64,000 nt of DNA from Chryseobacterium elymi (GTDB taxonomy: Bacteria; Bacteroidota; Bacteroidia; Flavobacteriales; Weeksellaceae): contig NZ_QNUH01000007.1 of assembly GCF_003385495.1 (NCBI RefSeq), forward strand, positions 62,001 through 126,000. The letters run 5' to 3'. The notes under the pieces are model-generated. The model had not been told where the DNA came from. It did not search any database and saw nothing but the letters and a program-made list of their open reading frames with translations. Made by a program: the position numbers and the translations under genes. Of this stretch, positions 23,959-33,705 are shown piece after piece (the stretch's first letter is position 1; every line of letters begins with the position of its first letter).

Positions 23959-24948
23959 ATGAAAAAATTATTATTTGGAGCAATTGTATTAAGCTTCATG
24001 TCAGCTTGTAACAGCGATAACATGTCAAACCAAAGCGAAAACCCTGCAAAGGAAGACATATCTTCAGCTAATATGTTCAAAAGAGGTTGTGCCTCTGAAG
24101 AAGTAAGACAGGAAGCATTAAAAAACAACGCGGAACTCAGACAAAGATTCGTTAAACTGGAAGCAAATACCGAAAAATTTGCCAACGATTTAAAAATGGG
24201 AAAAGTTCTGGCAGACGGAACCATAGAAATCCCTGTTATTGTTAATGTATTGTATAGAACTTCTACAGAAAATATTTCTGATGCTCAGATTCAATCTCAA
24301 ATCAATACATTAAATGCAGATTTCTCTGCTACTAATAGTGATATTAACAAAATTCCGGCAGAATTCGCTTCTACCGCATCAGGTAATACCGGTATTAAAT
24401 TCCGATTGGTAACGGTTAACAGAAAATCCACAACTGTAAGAAGCTGGAGAACAAATGATGCGATGAAAAAATCATCAACTAAAGGAATAGACGCTACCGA
24501 TCCTACACATTATTTTAATATATGGGTAGTTAGTGATATGGGAGGAATACTTGGCTATGCTACATTTCCAGAATCTTCAGGACTTTGGAATGACGGGGTA
24601 GTAGTTGCAGCTAAATATTTCGGAAATACATCGTCTGCACCTTATAACCTAGGAAGAACTGCTACTCATGAAGTAGGACATTATTTGAATCTTAGACACA
24701 TTTGGGGAGATGCTAATTGTGGAAATGATTTGGTAGCAGATACTCCTACACAAACAACTGCTAATTACGGAAAACCAACTTATCCATTATATAACACTTG
24801 TAGTGGAGTTCAAAGATCCGTTATGTTCATGAATTATATGGATTATGTGGATGATGCAGCAATGTTCATGTTCTCTTCCGGACAAAAAACCAGAATGCAA
24901 TCTGTAGTTGCTTCTTCAGGAGCAAGATCCGGATTAAGACTTTATTAA
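23959..24948 (+). CDS. M43 zinc metalloprotease lipoprotein, copy 3
   Basis: This 329-residue lipoprotein begins MKKLLFGAIVLSFMSACNSD, almost the same signal as copy 2. The zinc-binding HEVGHYLNLRHIWGDANCGND and the Met-turn FMNYMDYVDD are intact; the stretch around the zinc site is identical to copy 1 while the signal is like copy 2, so it is intermediate between them. Family M43 enzymes cut extracellular proteins. It is the third and last of the protease paralogues and has its own terminator. Confidence 0.92.
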   Translation: MKKLLFGAIVLSFMSACNSDNMSNQSENPAKEDISSANMFKRGCASEEVRQEALKNNAELRQRFVKLEANTEKFANDLKMGKVLADGTIEIPVIVNVLYRTSTENISDAQIQSQINTLNADFSATNSDINKIPAEFASTASGNTGIKFRLVTVNRKSTTVRSWRTNDAMKKSSTKGIDATDPTHYFNIWVVSDMGGILGYATFPESSGLWNDGVVVAAKYFGNTSSAPYNLGRTATHEVGHYLNLRHIWGDANCGNDLVADTPTQTTANYGKPTYPLYNTCSGVQRSVMFMNYMDYVDDAAMFMFSSGQKTRMQSVVASSGARSGLRLY

Positions 24949-24966
24949 GTTTAAATCGATTTCAAT

Positions 24967-24999
24967 AAAAGCCTGAATTTTCTATTCAGGCTTTTCTTT
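24967..24999 (+). terminator. Terminator, bidirectional, after M43 copy 3
   Basis: A 12-bp perfect stem AAAAGCCTGAAT / ATTCAGGCTTTT (24967-24978, 24984-24995) sits between convergent genes and can serve both. Confidence 0.85.
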
Positions 25000-26864
25000 T
25001 ATAGGGATCTCGTATTATTATCTGGTGTATAATCCATAAAAATATCTCCATCCAGTGTCACAGATTTTACTTTCTTTTTGATGGGAACAGCAAGATCTGC
25101 CTGCTTCTGGTTCTTTTCCCATAGGGAAGGTGAAAAATGAAGTCTTTCAACAGAACCGTCTTCATAATTTAGAACAGCGTCGAAAGGAATTGCAAAACCC
25201 CCAACATTATCAACATTGACTGTAAGGAGATCGTTGAGCTGTGAAATATCAGTTATTTTCAGATCAATATAATTATTGGTATAGAACCAGTTTTGAAAAA
25301 ACCAGTTCAGATTTTTTCCGGAACCGGTATTCATTGAATTAAAATAATCCCAAGGTACAGGATGTTTTCCATTCCAGTTGTCCATATAATGAAGAAGAGC
25401 TTTCTTAAACACCTCGTCTCCTAAATAATCTTTCAAGGCAAGATAAGACAGGGATGCTTTTACGTAGGAATTGTTTCCATATCCAGCGCCACTTACCTGT
25501 GTGCTCATTGTAATAATAGGTTGGTCCTGCTCCGCAGATGGGTCATTGATCCATTTTTTGACACGGAAATTTTTATAGAATTCCTTTGCTGCAGCTTCAC
25601 CGTTTTCATCAATCCCGATCAGATATTCAAGCGTAGTTGCCCAGCCTTCATCCATAAAAGCATAACGTGTTTCATTGATTCCCATATAAAAAGGGAAATA
25701 GGTATGAGCAATCTCATGATCTGCGGTAAGCCTTGCATCGCGAAGATCATCAGTAATACTGGTGTCATTAATCATCATTGGGTATTCCATATCCGCATAT
25801 CCCTGAATCGCGGTCATCACATTATAAGGATATTCCACGCCCGGCCATTTCTTTGAGAACCAATCCAGATTATAACGCATCCAGTCTACATATTGCTCAA
25901 AGTCTTTTGCTCCGGCTTTATATCCGGCCTGGACACTTGCTCTTTTTGTTTTTAACTGAACGCTTGCTGCATCCCAAACATAATGACTGCTTAATGCAAA
26001 GCAAAAATCCGTAATATGATTAGCTTTGAATTTCCAGACATTCCATTTGTTCTGCTTGGTCACTTTCCCGGATCTCATTTCCTGCTCAGAAGCAATACGG
26101 ATCACCTTGTCACTTTTAAGAGAAGCTTTATATCTTTTTAAATATTCCTGCTGAAGTACTGCTTCAGGATTCAGAAAATCACCGGTAGCCCATACTACAA
26201 AATTCTTGGGGGCAGAAATGGTAAAAATGTAATCATTAAAATCATTATAGAACTCCTGTCTATCAGAATGGGGAAGCATATCCCAACCATTATAATCATC
26301 ATATACGGAAATCCTCGGGAAAGAATAAGCAACATAAAAAGTTTCAGTATCTATCTGCCCTTCCCTTCCGCTCTGTACGGAAAGCGGATATTCCCATTCT
26401 ATTTTCACGTCAGCCTTAGCTCCGGCTTTAATCGCTTTATTCAGCTTTACTTTTTCTACCGTTCCCCAATCATCACTGTTTACCGTATAATTTTCACCAT
26501 TGATGATCAATGATTTGATATAAAGCCCTGAAGACAGAAAATCCTTGGCTACGAAACCCGATCTCGGTGACTGCGGCTTATGAAGGTTATTAACAAATCT
26601 AATAGCCAGCTCCTGAAGTTCATCCGGACTGTTGTTAGTGTAGGTGATTGTTTCTTTTCCCAAAACCGTTTTGGTCACAGCATCCACTTTTACGTCAACA
26701 TTATAAATTCCTTTATTCTGCCAATAGTTTTTGCCCGGAGCCCCGGAAACATCACGGGTTCCTTTTTCATAGGCCTTTTTAATATTTCTCGGCATATACA
26801 GCTCCTGGGCAGCAATATGCTGCATTGAAACAGTAACTACCAGAGCATAAAGAAATTGCTTCAT
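24999..26864 (-). CDS. M1-family metallopeptidase (gluzincin aminopeptidase), exported
   Basis: The 621-residue protein has a signal peptide (MKQFLYALVVTVSMQHIAAQ) and the zinc motif HEIAHTYFPFYMGINE with the third ligand Glu in FMDEGWATTLEYL, so the catalytic centre is complete. GYADMEYPMMIN stands where M1 enzymes carry the GAMEN substrate motif; it is altered, as in many Bacteroidota relatives. It probably trims peptides in the periplasm. A paralogue (28291-30486) lies two genes away on the same strand. Confidence 0.9.
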   Translation of the reverse strand: MKQFLYALVVTVSMQHIAAQELYMPRNIKKAYEKGTRDVSGAPGKNYWQNKGIYNVDVKVDAVTKTVLGKETITYTNNSPDELQELAIRFVNNLHKPQSPRSGFVAKDFLSSGLYIKSLIINGENYTVNSDDWGTVEKVKLNKAIKAGAKADVKIEWEYPLSVQSGREGQIDTETFYVAYSFPRISVYDDYNGWDMLPHSDRQEFYNDFNDYIFTISAPKNFVVWATGDFLNPEAVLQQEYLKRYKASLKSDKVIRIASEQEMRSGKVTKQNKWNVWKFKANHITDFCFALSSHYVWDAASVQLKTKRASVQAGYKAGAKDFEQYVDWMRYNLDWFSKKWPGVEYPYNVMTAIQGYADMEYPMMINDTSITDDLRDARLTADHEIAHTYFPFYMGINETRYAFMDEGWATTLEYLIGIDENGEAAAKEFYKNFRVKKWINDPSAEQDQPIITMSTQVSGAGYGNNSYVKASLSYLALKDYLGDEVFKKALLHYMDNWNGKHPVPWDYFNSMNTGSGKNLNWFFQNWFYTNNYIDLKITDISQLNDLLTVNVDNVGGFAIPFDAVLNYEDGSVERLHFSPSLWEKNQKQADLAVPIKKKVKSVTLDGDIFMDYTPDNNTRSL

Positions 26865-27084
26865 ATCTCTAATTTTTAAAAATAAATGTCAAAATTAGCG
26901 AAAATGTCACACAGAAAAGAAATTTCTCTTATAATAATGTTTTATGGATATTAGTTTTTTACTTTATAAGAAATGAAGATGGTACAAAGACAGAAATATT
27001 AAAACCACTTATAATTTAGCTAATGCATAACTTTCAATCATTCAAGATCCACCCGTTTTAAATTACTAATCCCACTAACAATCA

Positions 27085-27113
27085 AAATCCAATTCCTGAG
27101 AGGAATTGGATTT
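27085..27113 (-). terminator. Hairpin downstream of the endonuclease/phosphatase gene
   Basis: Perfect 13-bp arms with a 3-nt loop lie about 35 bp beyond the stop codon at 27147. The T tract on the minus strand is short. Confidence 0.6.
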
Positions 27114-27146
27114 GAAGTTGATTTCCCGGTAAGCTGACCCCCCGAA

Positions 27147-27974
27147 TTAATAAGAAAGCTCTGCCAATACCGGAAAGTGATCCGATGGATACAACAAATT
27201 TTCTCTTCTGTCATTGATATGCCTCTGGGATTTTATTTTGAATCTTTTTACGAAAATATAATCGATTCTGTCTTTAGGAATTTCATTCACATTGAAAGCC
27301 GTAAAGGTTCCTTTAGGTCCGTAAGGTTTTTTTTCGGAATGATAAAAGCTGTCATTAAGATTCTGGGAAAGTATTTTTATAGGCTCCGAATCTTCCGTTA
27401 AATTAAAATCACCACTTAAGATTACAGGAAGGTTTTTAGGATTCATTTCCTTGATTTTTTTCAGAATAAGCTCTGAGGATTTCACTCTCGCCACATTCCC
27501 GACATGATCAAAGTGAAGATTCATGGCCAAAAATTCTTTTTTGGATTTCTTATCTTTAAAAACAGCATAGGTACAGATTCTGTTAAGAGCTGCATCCCAT
27601 CCTCTGGAAGGCTTTTCCGGTGTTTCCGAAAGCCAGAATGTCCCGGACTTCACCACATGAAGCTTGCTTGTATCATAAAAAATAGCTGAGAACTCTCCTT
27701 TTTCCTTTCCGTCATCTCTTCCTACTCCTATATAATCATAATTCATAAGGCCGTCCTTAATGTCTTTCATCTGCTCGGGAAGCGCTTCCTGAACTCCGAA
27801 GTAATCGGGATGATAATAATTTAGCAGATCCACTGCATCCTGTTTTCTTTCCGTCCAGGCATTCTCCTTATCTGATGTAACCTGCAGCCTGATATTGAAA
27901 CTCATTACTTTAAGGTCCTGCGAAAATCCCAGTACAAAGAACAAAAGGGATACAATTGAAAATCTGAAATTCAT
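27147..27974 (-). CDS. Exported endonuclease/exonuclease/phosphatase-family protein
   Basis: This 275-residue protein has a signal peptide (MNFRFSIVSLLFFVLGFSQ) and the EEP fold: VMSFNIRL, FGVQEALPEQ with the metal-binding Glu, NLHFDHVG, SGDFNLTEDS and the final YPSDHFPVLAELSY with the catalytic His. The family includes secreted nucleases and sphingomyelinase or inositol-phosphatase types; the substrate cannot be decided here. I chose the ATG at 27972-27974, 17 codons inside the longest frame, because it gives a clean signal peptide. Confidence 0.87.
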   Translation of the reverse strand: MNFRFSIVSLLFFVLGFSQDLKVMSFNIRLQVTSDKENAWTERKQDAVDLLNYYHPDYFGVQEALPEQMKDIKDGLMNYDYIGVGRDDGKEKGEFSAIFYDTSKLHVVKSGTFWLSETPEKPSRGWDAALNRICTYAVFKDKKSKKEFLAMNLHFDHVGNVARVKSSELILKKIKEMNPKNLPVILSGDFNLTEDSEPIKILSQNLNDSFYHSEKKPYGPKGTFTAFNVNEIPKDRIDYIFVKRFKIKSQRHINDRRENLLYPSDHFPVLAELSY

Positions 27975-28059
27975 AATCCTATTTAATTTAGAATAACAAA
28001 AATAGAATATCTTTTTGAGAGACAATGAAGATGGAGGGATACATTATTGTTAATTTTTG

Positions 28060-28228
28060 GATGGAAGCAGGAAGAGGGAGGATGGAAGTCCATGTAGCCG
28101 AAAGAAGTAATTAAAGGTTGTTTTATACCTATTTAAATTTAATCATGCTTATCAATGAACCTAATTCTCGATGAAGAACCAATAGAGCTTCCATCTTCAG
28201 ACTTTTCTCTTCCTTCCAGTTCTTTTCC
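28060..28228. repeat. Purine-rich heptamer-array inverted repeat
   Basis: Left units GATGGAA, GCAGGAA, GAGGGAG, GATGGAA (28060-28087) face right units CTTCCAT, CTTCAGA, CTTTTCT, CTTCCTT (28188-28215). This is a third sequence flavour of the short-period inverted arrays seen in the paa gaps. It lies in the 316-bp gene-free stretch 27975-28290, which holds nothing else except the terminator at its right end. Confidence 0.6.
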
Positions 28229-28234
28229 AAACAA

Positions 28235-28272
28235 AAAAACCGAAACTTCATAAATCTGAAGTTTCGGTTTTT
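28235..28272 (-). terminator. Terminator of the second M1 peptidase gene
   Basis: A 15-bp perfect stem (28235-28249 with 28258-28272) is followed on the minus strand by a T-rich tract. Confidence 0.88.
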
Positions 28273-28290
28273 ATAAGGTCAATATACCAT

Positions 28291-30486
28291 TTATTCTTTG
28301 GTAAATTTATATTCTCTTCCGGCCTGTTTAAAAACAAGATCCTTTTTATCTTTGCTAAATATCAATGATATTCCGGCTTCGTTAAAAGTAAACTGATTGC
28401 TTCCTGTATATTCCAGGGGAAATTCCGGCTGGTTTCCTGCTTTAAGATAAAGCTGACCGTTTTTATCACTAAACACCAGTTTGATCGGGTCGCTTGCAAT
28501 TCCATATGTTCCTGCAAAATCTTTTGTATTAATCTTTTCAACGGGCTTTGTCTGCGCTGAAGGCCAGATATTATTTTTCGGATTAACATCAGGAACCACA
28601 GAATCCGGATCAAGCATTACCTCACTAATTTCTTTATTTGAATTGATGTTGAACAGCCATTCTGTATTGCGTTTCCAAACCTCAACAGGAATTTTTACAA
28701 CCTGTTTGGCACCATCTTTAAATTTCACCTGAACTGTTGTAGGCATCGGAAGCTGACCAAGATTTTCAACAGTGATCTGGGCACCGTTTTTAAAATCCCC
28801 GTTAATGTATTGTACATCTTTTACAGACTGATCGATCTTCCATTTATTCATAAACCATCCTCTCCAGAACCAGTTCAGTTCTTCTCCGGAAACATTTTCC
28901 ATCGTATGGAAAAAATCCCAAGGGGTGGGATGCTTGAAAGCCCATCGCTCAATATAGGTTTTGAACGCTTTATCAAATTTTTCAGGGCCTAAAATGGTCT
29001 CTCTTAAGATCTGCAGTCCCATTCCCGGCTTAAAGTAAGCCAGAACTCCTATGCTCCTCTCCTTCATATTGTCCGGACCAACCATAACGGGCTCGATATT
29101 ATCCCCCATCATAAAGCCTCCACTCTTGGCGATATCTTGCTTCTTATAATATTCTCCGTTGTTAAAAGCTTTTGTGGACAACTCATTGATAAAGGTATTG
29201 AAGCCTTCATCCATCCATGCAAACAGCCTTTCATTGGAACCTACAATCATTGGGAACCAGTTGTGTCCGAATTCGTGATCCGTTACTCCCCAAAGGCCTT
29301 CACCTGCAGCATTCATATGACAGAACACAATTCCGGGATATTCCATTCCACCCTCATTTCCTGCCACATTGGTTGCTGCCGGATACGTGTATTCATACCA
29401 TTTATGGGAATAATGCTCGATAGCAGCTTTTGTATATTCTGTAGATCTTCCCCATGCTTTTTCGCCTGCACTTTCTACAGGATAAGCAGATATAGCTACA
29501 GATTTTTTACCACTCGGAAGATTTATTTTTGCGGCGTCCAGAATAAATGCAGATGATGAAGCCCATGCAAAATCACGGGTTTGGTCAATTTTAAATTTCC
29601 ATGTTTTTGTCCCTGAAGCCTGGTTTTTACCGATTTCAGATTCCGGACGGATCATAACTGTTTTATCACTGTTTCTTGCCTGTTCCCAACGGTTATTCTC
29701 TTCTTTACTGTACACTTCTTTATAATTCAGAAGCTCTCCGGATGCTACTACATAATGATTAGCCGGAACCGTAATATTGGCGGAAATACGACCGTATTCC
29801 AGATAAAATTCTGATGCCCCAATATAAGGAAGAGTATTCCAGCCCATTACATCATCGTATACACACATCCTTGGATACCATTGGGCGACTGTAAATATTT
29901 TACCGTTCTTCGTTTTTTCAACTCCCATTCTGTCCGATCCATATTCTGGAGAAGTAAATGAATATTCAATTTTTATTTTAGCAATACCGCCTTTAGATTT
30001 CAGTTCTTTAGGAAGATCTATTTGCATTCTGGTATCGCTAATCGTGTATTTTACATCTTTACCATCAAGCTTTACAGATTTAATTTTATAGCCTCCATCC
30101 AGTTCTTCACCGTGAGCTCCGTTTCTACTTCCTGATGGCGGAACAACTGCATTACCACGGGAATCTTTTGCGAATAAATTCTGGTCAAGCTGCAGCCATA
30201 AAAAACTTAACCGGTCAGGGCTGTTATTCGTATAAGTAATTTCAGCAGTCCCTGTAATTTCATTTTTTGCATCGTTAAGACTTACATTCAAATCATAATC
30301 TGCCGAGTTCTGCCAGTAAGCATGTCCCGGCTGTCCGCTTGCAGAACGGGTTTCTGTGCCGGTCTGGGGATAAAAGAAAGGCTTGAATGCCTCCACATAA
30401 CTGTATTTCGGAGTATCCTGCGCTAAAGCAGATCCTGAAAACAGGAATACTGCCGCTGCTGCGATAAGGCTTGGAAGTTTATTCAT
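28291..30486 (-). CDS. M1-family metallopeptidase, exported, 731 residues
   Basis: The signal peptide ends near SGSALAQDT. The zinc motif [16 protein letters not shown] and the third ligand in [10 protein letters not shown] are intact, and [10 protein letters not shown] occupies the place of the GxMEN substrate loop. A C-terminal beta-rich region follows the helical peptidase part. It shares its layout (SGxPGxxYWQN near the N-terminus, YTNNSPD) with the neighbour at 24999-26864 but is about 110 residues longer at the C-terminus. Probably a periplasmic aminopeptidase for peptide use. Confidence 0.91.
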   Translation of the reverse strand: MNKLPSLIAAAAVFLFSGSALAQDTPKYSYVEAFKPFFYPQTGTETRSASGQPGHAYWQNSADYDLNVSLNDAKNEITGTAEITYTNNSPDRLSFLWLQLDQNLFAKDSRGNAVVPPSGSRNGAHGEELDGGYKIKSVKLDGKDVKYTISDTRMQIDLPKELKSKGGIAKIKIEYSFTSPEYGSDRMGVEKTKNGKIFTVAQWYPRMCVYDDVMGWNTLPYIGASEFYLEYGRISANITVPANHYVVASGELLNYKEVYSKEENNRWEQARNSDKTVMIRPESEIGKNQASGTKTWKFKIDQTRDFAWASSSAFILDAAKINLPSGKKSVAISAYPVESAGEKAWGRSTEYTKAAIEHYSHKWYEYTYPAATNVAGNEGGMEYPGIVFCHMNAAGEGLWGVTDHEFGHNWFPMIVGSNERLFAWMDEGFNTFINELSTKAFNNGEYYKKQDIAKSGGFMMGDNIEPVMVGPDNMKERSIGVLAYFKPGMGLQILRETILGPEKFDKAFKTYIERWAFKHPTPWDFFHTMENVSGEELNWFWRGWFMNKWKIDQSVKDVQYINGDFKNGAQITVENLGQLPMPTTVQVKFKDGAKQVVKIPVEVWKRNTEWLFNINSNKEISEVMLDPDSVVPDVNPKNNIWPSAQTKPVEKINTKDFAGTYGIASDPIKLVFSDKNGQLYLKAGNQPEFPLEYTGSNQFTFNEAGISLIFSKDKKDLVFKQAGREYKFTKE

Positions 30487-30520
30487 TGGAATAAGTTATA
30501 TTATTTCTGTGATAAGTAAT

Positions 30521-30550
30521 AAAAAAACCCGGAATCGTTACAAGTCCGGG
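30521..30550 (-). terminator. Terminator of the SDR gene
   Basis: CCCGGA (30528-30533) pairs with TCCGGG (30545-30550); on the minus strand seven T follow. Confidence 0.8.
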
Positions 30551-30571
30551 CATCTTTATAAAATTTTTTAA

Positions 30572-31453
30572 TTAATTTGTCTTTTTAGCTTTAATCATCG
30601 CTTCCAGTGCATCCCACATTTCTTTTGGAATATCTTCAAGCATATTGAATTCCCCAGCTCCCTGAAGCCATTCGCCACCGTCTATAGTCACTACTTCCCC
30701 GTTCATATAAGCAGAGTAATCTGAAACCAGGTAAGCGGCAAGGTTAGCCAACTCCTGATGCTCTCCTACTCTTCTCAAAGGAACTTTTTTCCTCATATCG
30801 AATTTTTCCTGAAGATCTCCCGGAAGCAGTCTGTCCCAAGCCCCTTTAGTAGGGAAAGGTCCTGGCGCAATTGCATTGAAGCGGATCCCATATTTTGCCC
30901 ACTCTACCGCTAAAGATCTGGTCATTGCCAGAACTCCTGCTTTGGCACACGCTGAAGGAACTACATAAGCAGATCCGGTCCATGCATAGGTTGTTACAAT
31001 ATTTAAAACAGTCCCCGGACTTTTGGAATCGATCCAATGTTTTCCGATAGAAAGAGTACAGTTCTTCGTTCCTTTTAAAACAATATCCAAAATAGAATCA
31101 AAAGCTGAATGTGTCAGTCTTTCCGTTGGAGAAATGAAGTTTCCGGCTGCATTGTTCAACAGAATATCAATTCTTCCGAATTCTTTCAGGGCAGCTTCTT
31201 TCATAGCTTCCACTTCATCCCAGTTTCTCACGTCACAGGCAACACACAGGACTTTTCCGCCAGTCTCCTCTTCCAGTTCTTTTGCCGTTCCCTGTAATTT
31301 CTCCAGATTTCGGGAAGTGATCACCACTTTTGCTCCCAGCTCCAGAAAATATTTGGTCATTGCTTTTCCAAGGCCGCTCCCGCCTCCTGTAACAATTGCT
31401 ACTTTATCCTGTAATGCACCTTCGCGCAACATTGGCTGTGTATATAAATTCAT
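30572..31453 (-). CDS. SDR oxidoreductase, 2,4-dienoyl-CoA reductase-like
   Basis: This 293-residue Rossmann protein has the cofactor motif TGGGSGLG, NNAAGNF and the C-terminal GEVVTIDGGEWLQG. The usual YxxxK is absent; instead PSACAKAGVLAMTRSLA and GIRFNAIAPGPFPTKGA match the 2,4-dienoyl-CoA reductase (DECR) subfamily, which uses a different Tyr and this Lys and Ser. It would reduce 2,4-dienoyl-CoA esters with NADPH during breakdown of unsaturated fatty acids. It stands alone with its own terminator. Confidence 0.82.
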   Translation of the reverse strand: MNLYTQPMLREGALQDKVAIVTGGGSGLGKAMTKYFLELGAKVVITSRNLEKLQGTAKELEEETGGKVLCVACDVRNWDEVEAMKEAALKEFGRIDILLNNAAGNFISPTERLTHSAFDSILDIVLKGTKNCTLSIGKHWIDSKSPGTVLNIVTTYAWTGSAYVVPSACAKAGVLAMTRSLAVEWAKYGIRFNAIAPGPFPTKGAWDRLLPGDLQEKFDMRKKVPLRRVGEHQELANLAAYLVSDYSAYMNGEVVTIDGGEWLQGAGEFNMLEDIPKEMWDALEAMIKAKKTN

Positions 31454-31560
31454 ATGATCTTATTTTTTCCTAAAAATACTAAATATTGAATGGATGCCAT
31501 TTAAAATCATGAGATAAATAATAATGTTATAAATAGTTATTCTCCTACTGTGTTTAAAAT

Positions 31561-31593
31561 CAAAAAAAACAACCCTGTAACAGATACAAGGTT
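31561..31593 (-). terminator. Terminator of the DUF1573 gene
   Basis: AACCCTGTA (31571-31579) pairs with TACAAGGTT (31585-31593), one wobble pair; a T-rich tract follows on the minus strand. Confidence 0.75.
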
Positions 31594-31626
31594 ATTTTTT
31601 ATAAGGGTCTGTTCGTAAAACTTTTA

Positions 31627-31998
31627 TTATGAAACTACTCCTTTGAACGAAAGTGTTTTCGGGGTTTTGCTATCGCTTGTGGTAACACTCACTGTTTTCA
31701 TGAATGCCCCTTTGCTCGCTGCATTATAACTTGCTTCTACAAATCCTTTTTTCCCAGGAAGAATTGGTGTTTTAGTATAATCTGCTGTTGTGCATCCGCA
31801 TGAAGGAGCTACATTTTCAATAACGATCGGCTTTGAAGAGGTATTGGTGAATTCAAATCTGATCAGCTTAGGTTTTCCCTGAGGAATAGTTCCTACGTCT
31901 ATAGATTCTGATTTCCATTTAACAGCATCAGCAATCATTTTTACTACTGAATTGTTTTCAACAGGAAATACACTGGCATAAAACGGAGAAAATGCCAA
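31627..31998 (-). CDS. DUF1573 protein with damaged 5' end
   Basis: The 123-residue frame holds one DUF1573 domain (GTIPQGKPKLIRFEFTNTSS, PSCGCTTADYTKTPILPG). The family is exported, but the only in-frame start is a TTG at 31996-31998, which cuts the signal peptide. In frame upstream the sequence reads GLLGFLAVLAFSPFYA, a good signal-peptide core, but is closed by TAG at 32023-32025. One extra G in the GGGG run at about 32020-32023 would join it to an upstream ATG. A frameshift, deletion or real TTG start are all possible. Its 5' end overlaps the kinase gene on the other strand. Confidence 0.65.
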   Translation of the reverse strand: MAFSPFYASVFPVENNSVVKMIADAVKWKSESIDVGTIPQGKPKLIRFEFTNTSSKPIVIENVAPSCGCTTADYTKTPILPGKKGFVEASYNAASKGAFMKTVSVTTSDSKTPKTLSFKGVVS

Positions 31999-32837
31999 AA
32001 CTGCTAAAAAACCAAGAAGCCCCTAGTGATAAGGTTATTAATTTTCCAAAACATAAAAATCTGATCTATTATTTTTCCATACGTTTTCCCGATAAAACGA
32101 CCTACCTGATAAGTTCATTACGGTTTTTATACACGATTATCCAGCAAAAAAAATTCTCAGAACTGCAGAAGGATTTTATCAATAATATGACCCACGAGTT
32201 CAAAACCCCTTTATCTTCAATACTTTTAGCATCAGAAGCTCTTAATAAACAAAATGTAATTCAGGAGAATTCCAAACTGGAAGCCTATACCTCCATCATT
32301 ATCAATCAAAGCTACAAGCTCAATAACCACATTGAAAAAATATTGAATATTGCGAAAAATGACGCTTCAGGGTTGTCATTAAAGCCTCAGAAAATTATAT
32401 TACTCCCATTTATTCAGGAAATTGCAGATACCTTACGTCAAAAGAATGAAAGCCTTACGCTCCATATAGATATTGAAGACGATCTCTCAATTATTGCTGA
32501 CGAATTTCACTTTACCAATATCATTTACAATATTTTGGATAACTCTGTTAAATATTGTGATACAAAGCCTGATATTACTATTTCATCGAATAAAGATTCA
32601 AAAGGTTTATATTTAAAGTTTAAAGATAACGGAATGGGAATTCCTGCTAAAAATATCCCTCATATTTATGACAAGTTTTACAGGGTCAGTACAAAGAAAA
32701 GTGATGAAGTCAATGGTTTTGGGCTAGGCCTATTTTATGTAAAAAAAATTGTCCAGCAGCATCAATGGAAAATTTCGGTTGAAAATAATCCGGATAAGGG
32801 AATTACCGTCACTCTGTTTTTTCCGTTTAAAATTTAA
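31992..32837 (+). CDS. Histidine kinase lacking its sensor region (probably truncated)
   Basis: The 281-residue frame has the HisKA domain with His68 in NNMTHEFKTPLSSI and a complete HATPase_c domain (YNILDNSVKYCD, KDNGMGIPAKN, GFGLGLFYVKKI). Flavobacterial kinases of this class normally have an N-terminal periplasmic sensor between two membrane helices, about 400 or more residues in all. Here only the membrane-proximal piece (LIYYFSIRFPDKTTYLISSL) remains, no hydrophobic helix precedes TIIQQKKFSELQKDF, and the N-terminus overlaps the DUF1573 gene. The product would be cytoplasmic and sensorless, or the gene is decaying. The regulator gene follows 11 bp later. Confidence 0.75.
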   Translation: MPKLLKNQEAPSDKVINFPKHKNLIYYFSIRFPDKTTYLISSLRFLYTIIQQKKFSELQKDFINNMTHEFKTPLSSILLASEALNKQNVIQENSKLEAYTSIIINQSYKLNNHIEKILNIAKNDASGLSLKPQKIILLPFIQEIADTLRQKNESLTLHIDIEDDLSIIADEFHFTNIIYNILDNSVKYCDTKPDITISSNKDSKGLYLKFKDNGMGIPAKNIPHIYDKFYRVSTKKSDEVNGFGLGLFYVKKIVQQHQWKISVENNPDKGITVTLFFPFKI

Positions 32838-32848
32838 TAATGTAAGCA

Positions 32849-33529
32849 ATGGAAAAATCTAAAATTCTATATGCAGAAGACGATACAACTATAGCTTTCC
32901 TCATACAGGATAGCCTGGAAAGCTATTATGATATAAATCATTACCCGGATGGGCAATCTGCTCTTGAAGCTTTCAACAGCCAAAGTTTTGACATTTGCCT
33001 GTTGGATATTATGATGCCCGAGCTCAACGGATTTGAGCTGGCACAGCACATTCGTACTAACAACTCTGAAATTCCTATTATTTTTATTTCTGCAAAAGCC
33101 CTGAAAGAGGATAGAATCAAAGGGCTCAAGATAGGCGCTGATGATTATCTGGTAAAACCGTTCAGTATAGAAGAATTAATTTTAAAGATTGAAGTTTTCC
33201 TGAAACGCAGCAGAAAAGCTGATATTTCTCCGCTAAAACACAAGGTGGGAAAATATTATTTTGACCCTAAGAACTACACTCTGCAGGATACAGGAAATAC
33301 CATTACCCTTACCCAAAGAGAATCTGATCTGCTCTTATATTTTATCCTTCACAAAAATACAGTTGTCAAAAGACAGGACATACTGAAAGCAATCTGGGGA
33401 GATGATGACTATTTTATGGGTCGAAGTCTGGATGTATTTATTTCCAGATTACGAAAGGTATTTGCTGACGAACACAATATAATCATTGAAAATCTACACG
33501 GAATTGGGTTCCGCCTTTCTGAAAAATAA
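32849..33529 (+). CDS. Response regulator, OmpR/PhoB type
   Basis: This 226-residue protein has a receiver domain (ILYAEDD, phospho-acceptor Asp53 in LLDIMMPELNG, Lys in YLVKPFS) and a winged-helix Trans_reg_C domain (TLTQRESDLLLYF, GRSLDVFISRLRKVF, ENLHGIGFRL). It is intact, in contrast to its partner kinase upstream. It resembles RprY-type regulators of Bacteroidota. Targets are unknown; the GH92 gene 176 bp downstream has its own promoter. Confidence 0.92.
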   Translation: MEKSKILYAEDDTTIAFLIQDSLESYYDINHYPDGQSALEAFNSQSFDICLLDIMMPELNGFELAQHIRTNNSEIPIIFISAKALKEDRIKGLKIGADDYLVKPFSIEELILKIEVFLKRSRKADISPLKHKVGKYYFDPKNYTLQDTGNTITLTQRESDLLLYFILHKNTVVKRQDILKAIWGDDDYFMGRSLDVFISRLRKVFADEHNIIIENLHGIGFRLSEK

Positions 33530-33649
33530 ATTAAATATCATTTGTCTTACCTATGTAAACCAAGTGCCTTTATTTATCTTTAATTAACAGATTGCTTTCC
33601 AAAAATATTGGTCTATCCTTGTGATAATTAAACGCAAAGCATACAAAGA

Positions 33650-33683
33650 TTTGTAAATTATTCTTTGATTTTGATTACTTTTA
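33650..33683 (+). promoter_or_regulatory. Likely promoter of the GH92 gene
   Basis: TTTG (33650-33653), 22 nt and TACTTTTA (33676-33683) match the Bacteroidota promoter with one mismatch, 22 bp before the ATG. Confidence 0.5.
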
Positions 33684-33705
33684 TCATTCGAAAATTTACT
33701 TATTC

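Noticed and set aside
30572..31453. Missing YxxxK in the SDR protein as a sign of inactivation
   Set aside because: The SACAKAG pattern is the normal active-site layout of the 2,4-dienoyl-CoA reductase subfamily.
31992..33529. Two-component pair as a novel soluble-sensor system
   Set aside because: The kinase N-terminus is antisense to the damaged start of a DUF1573 gene and lacks any sensing domain, so truncation is the simpler explanation.
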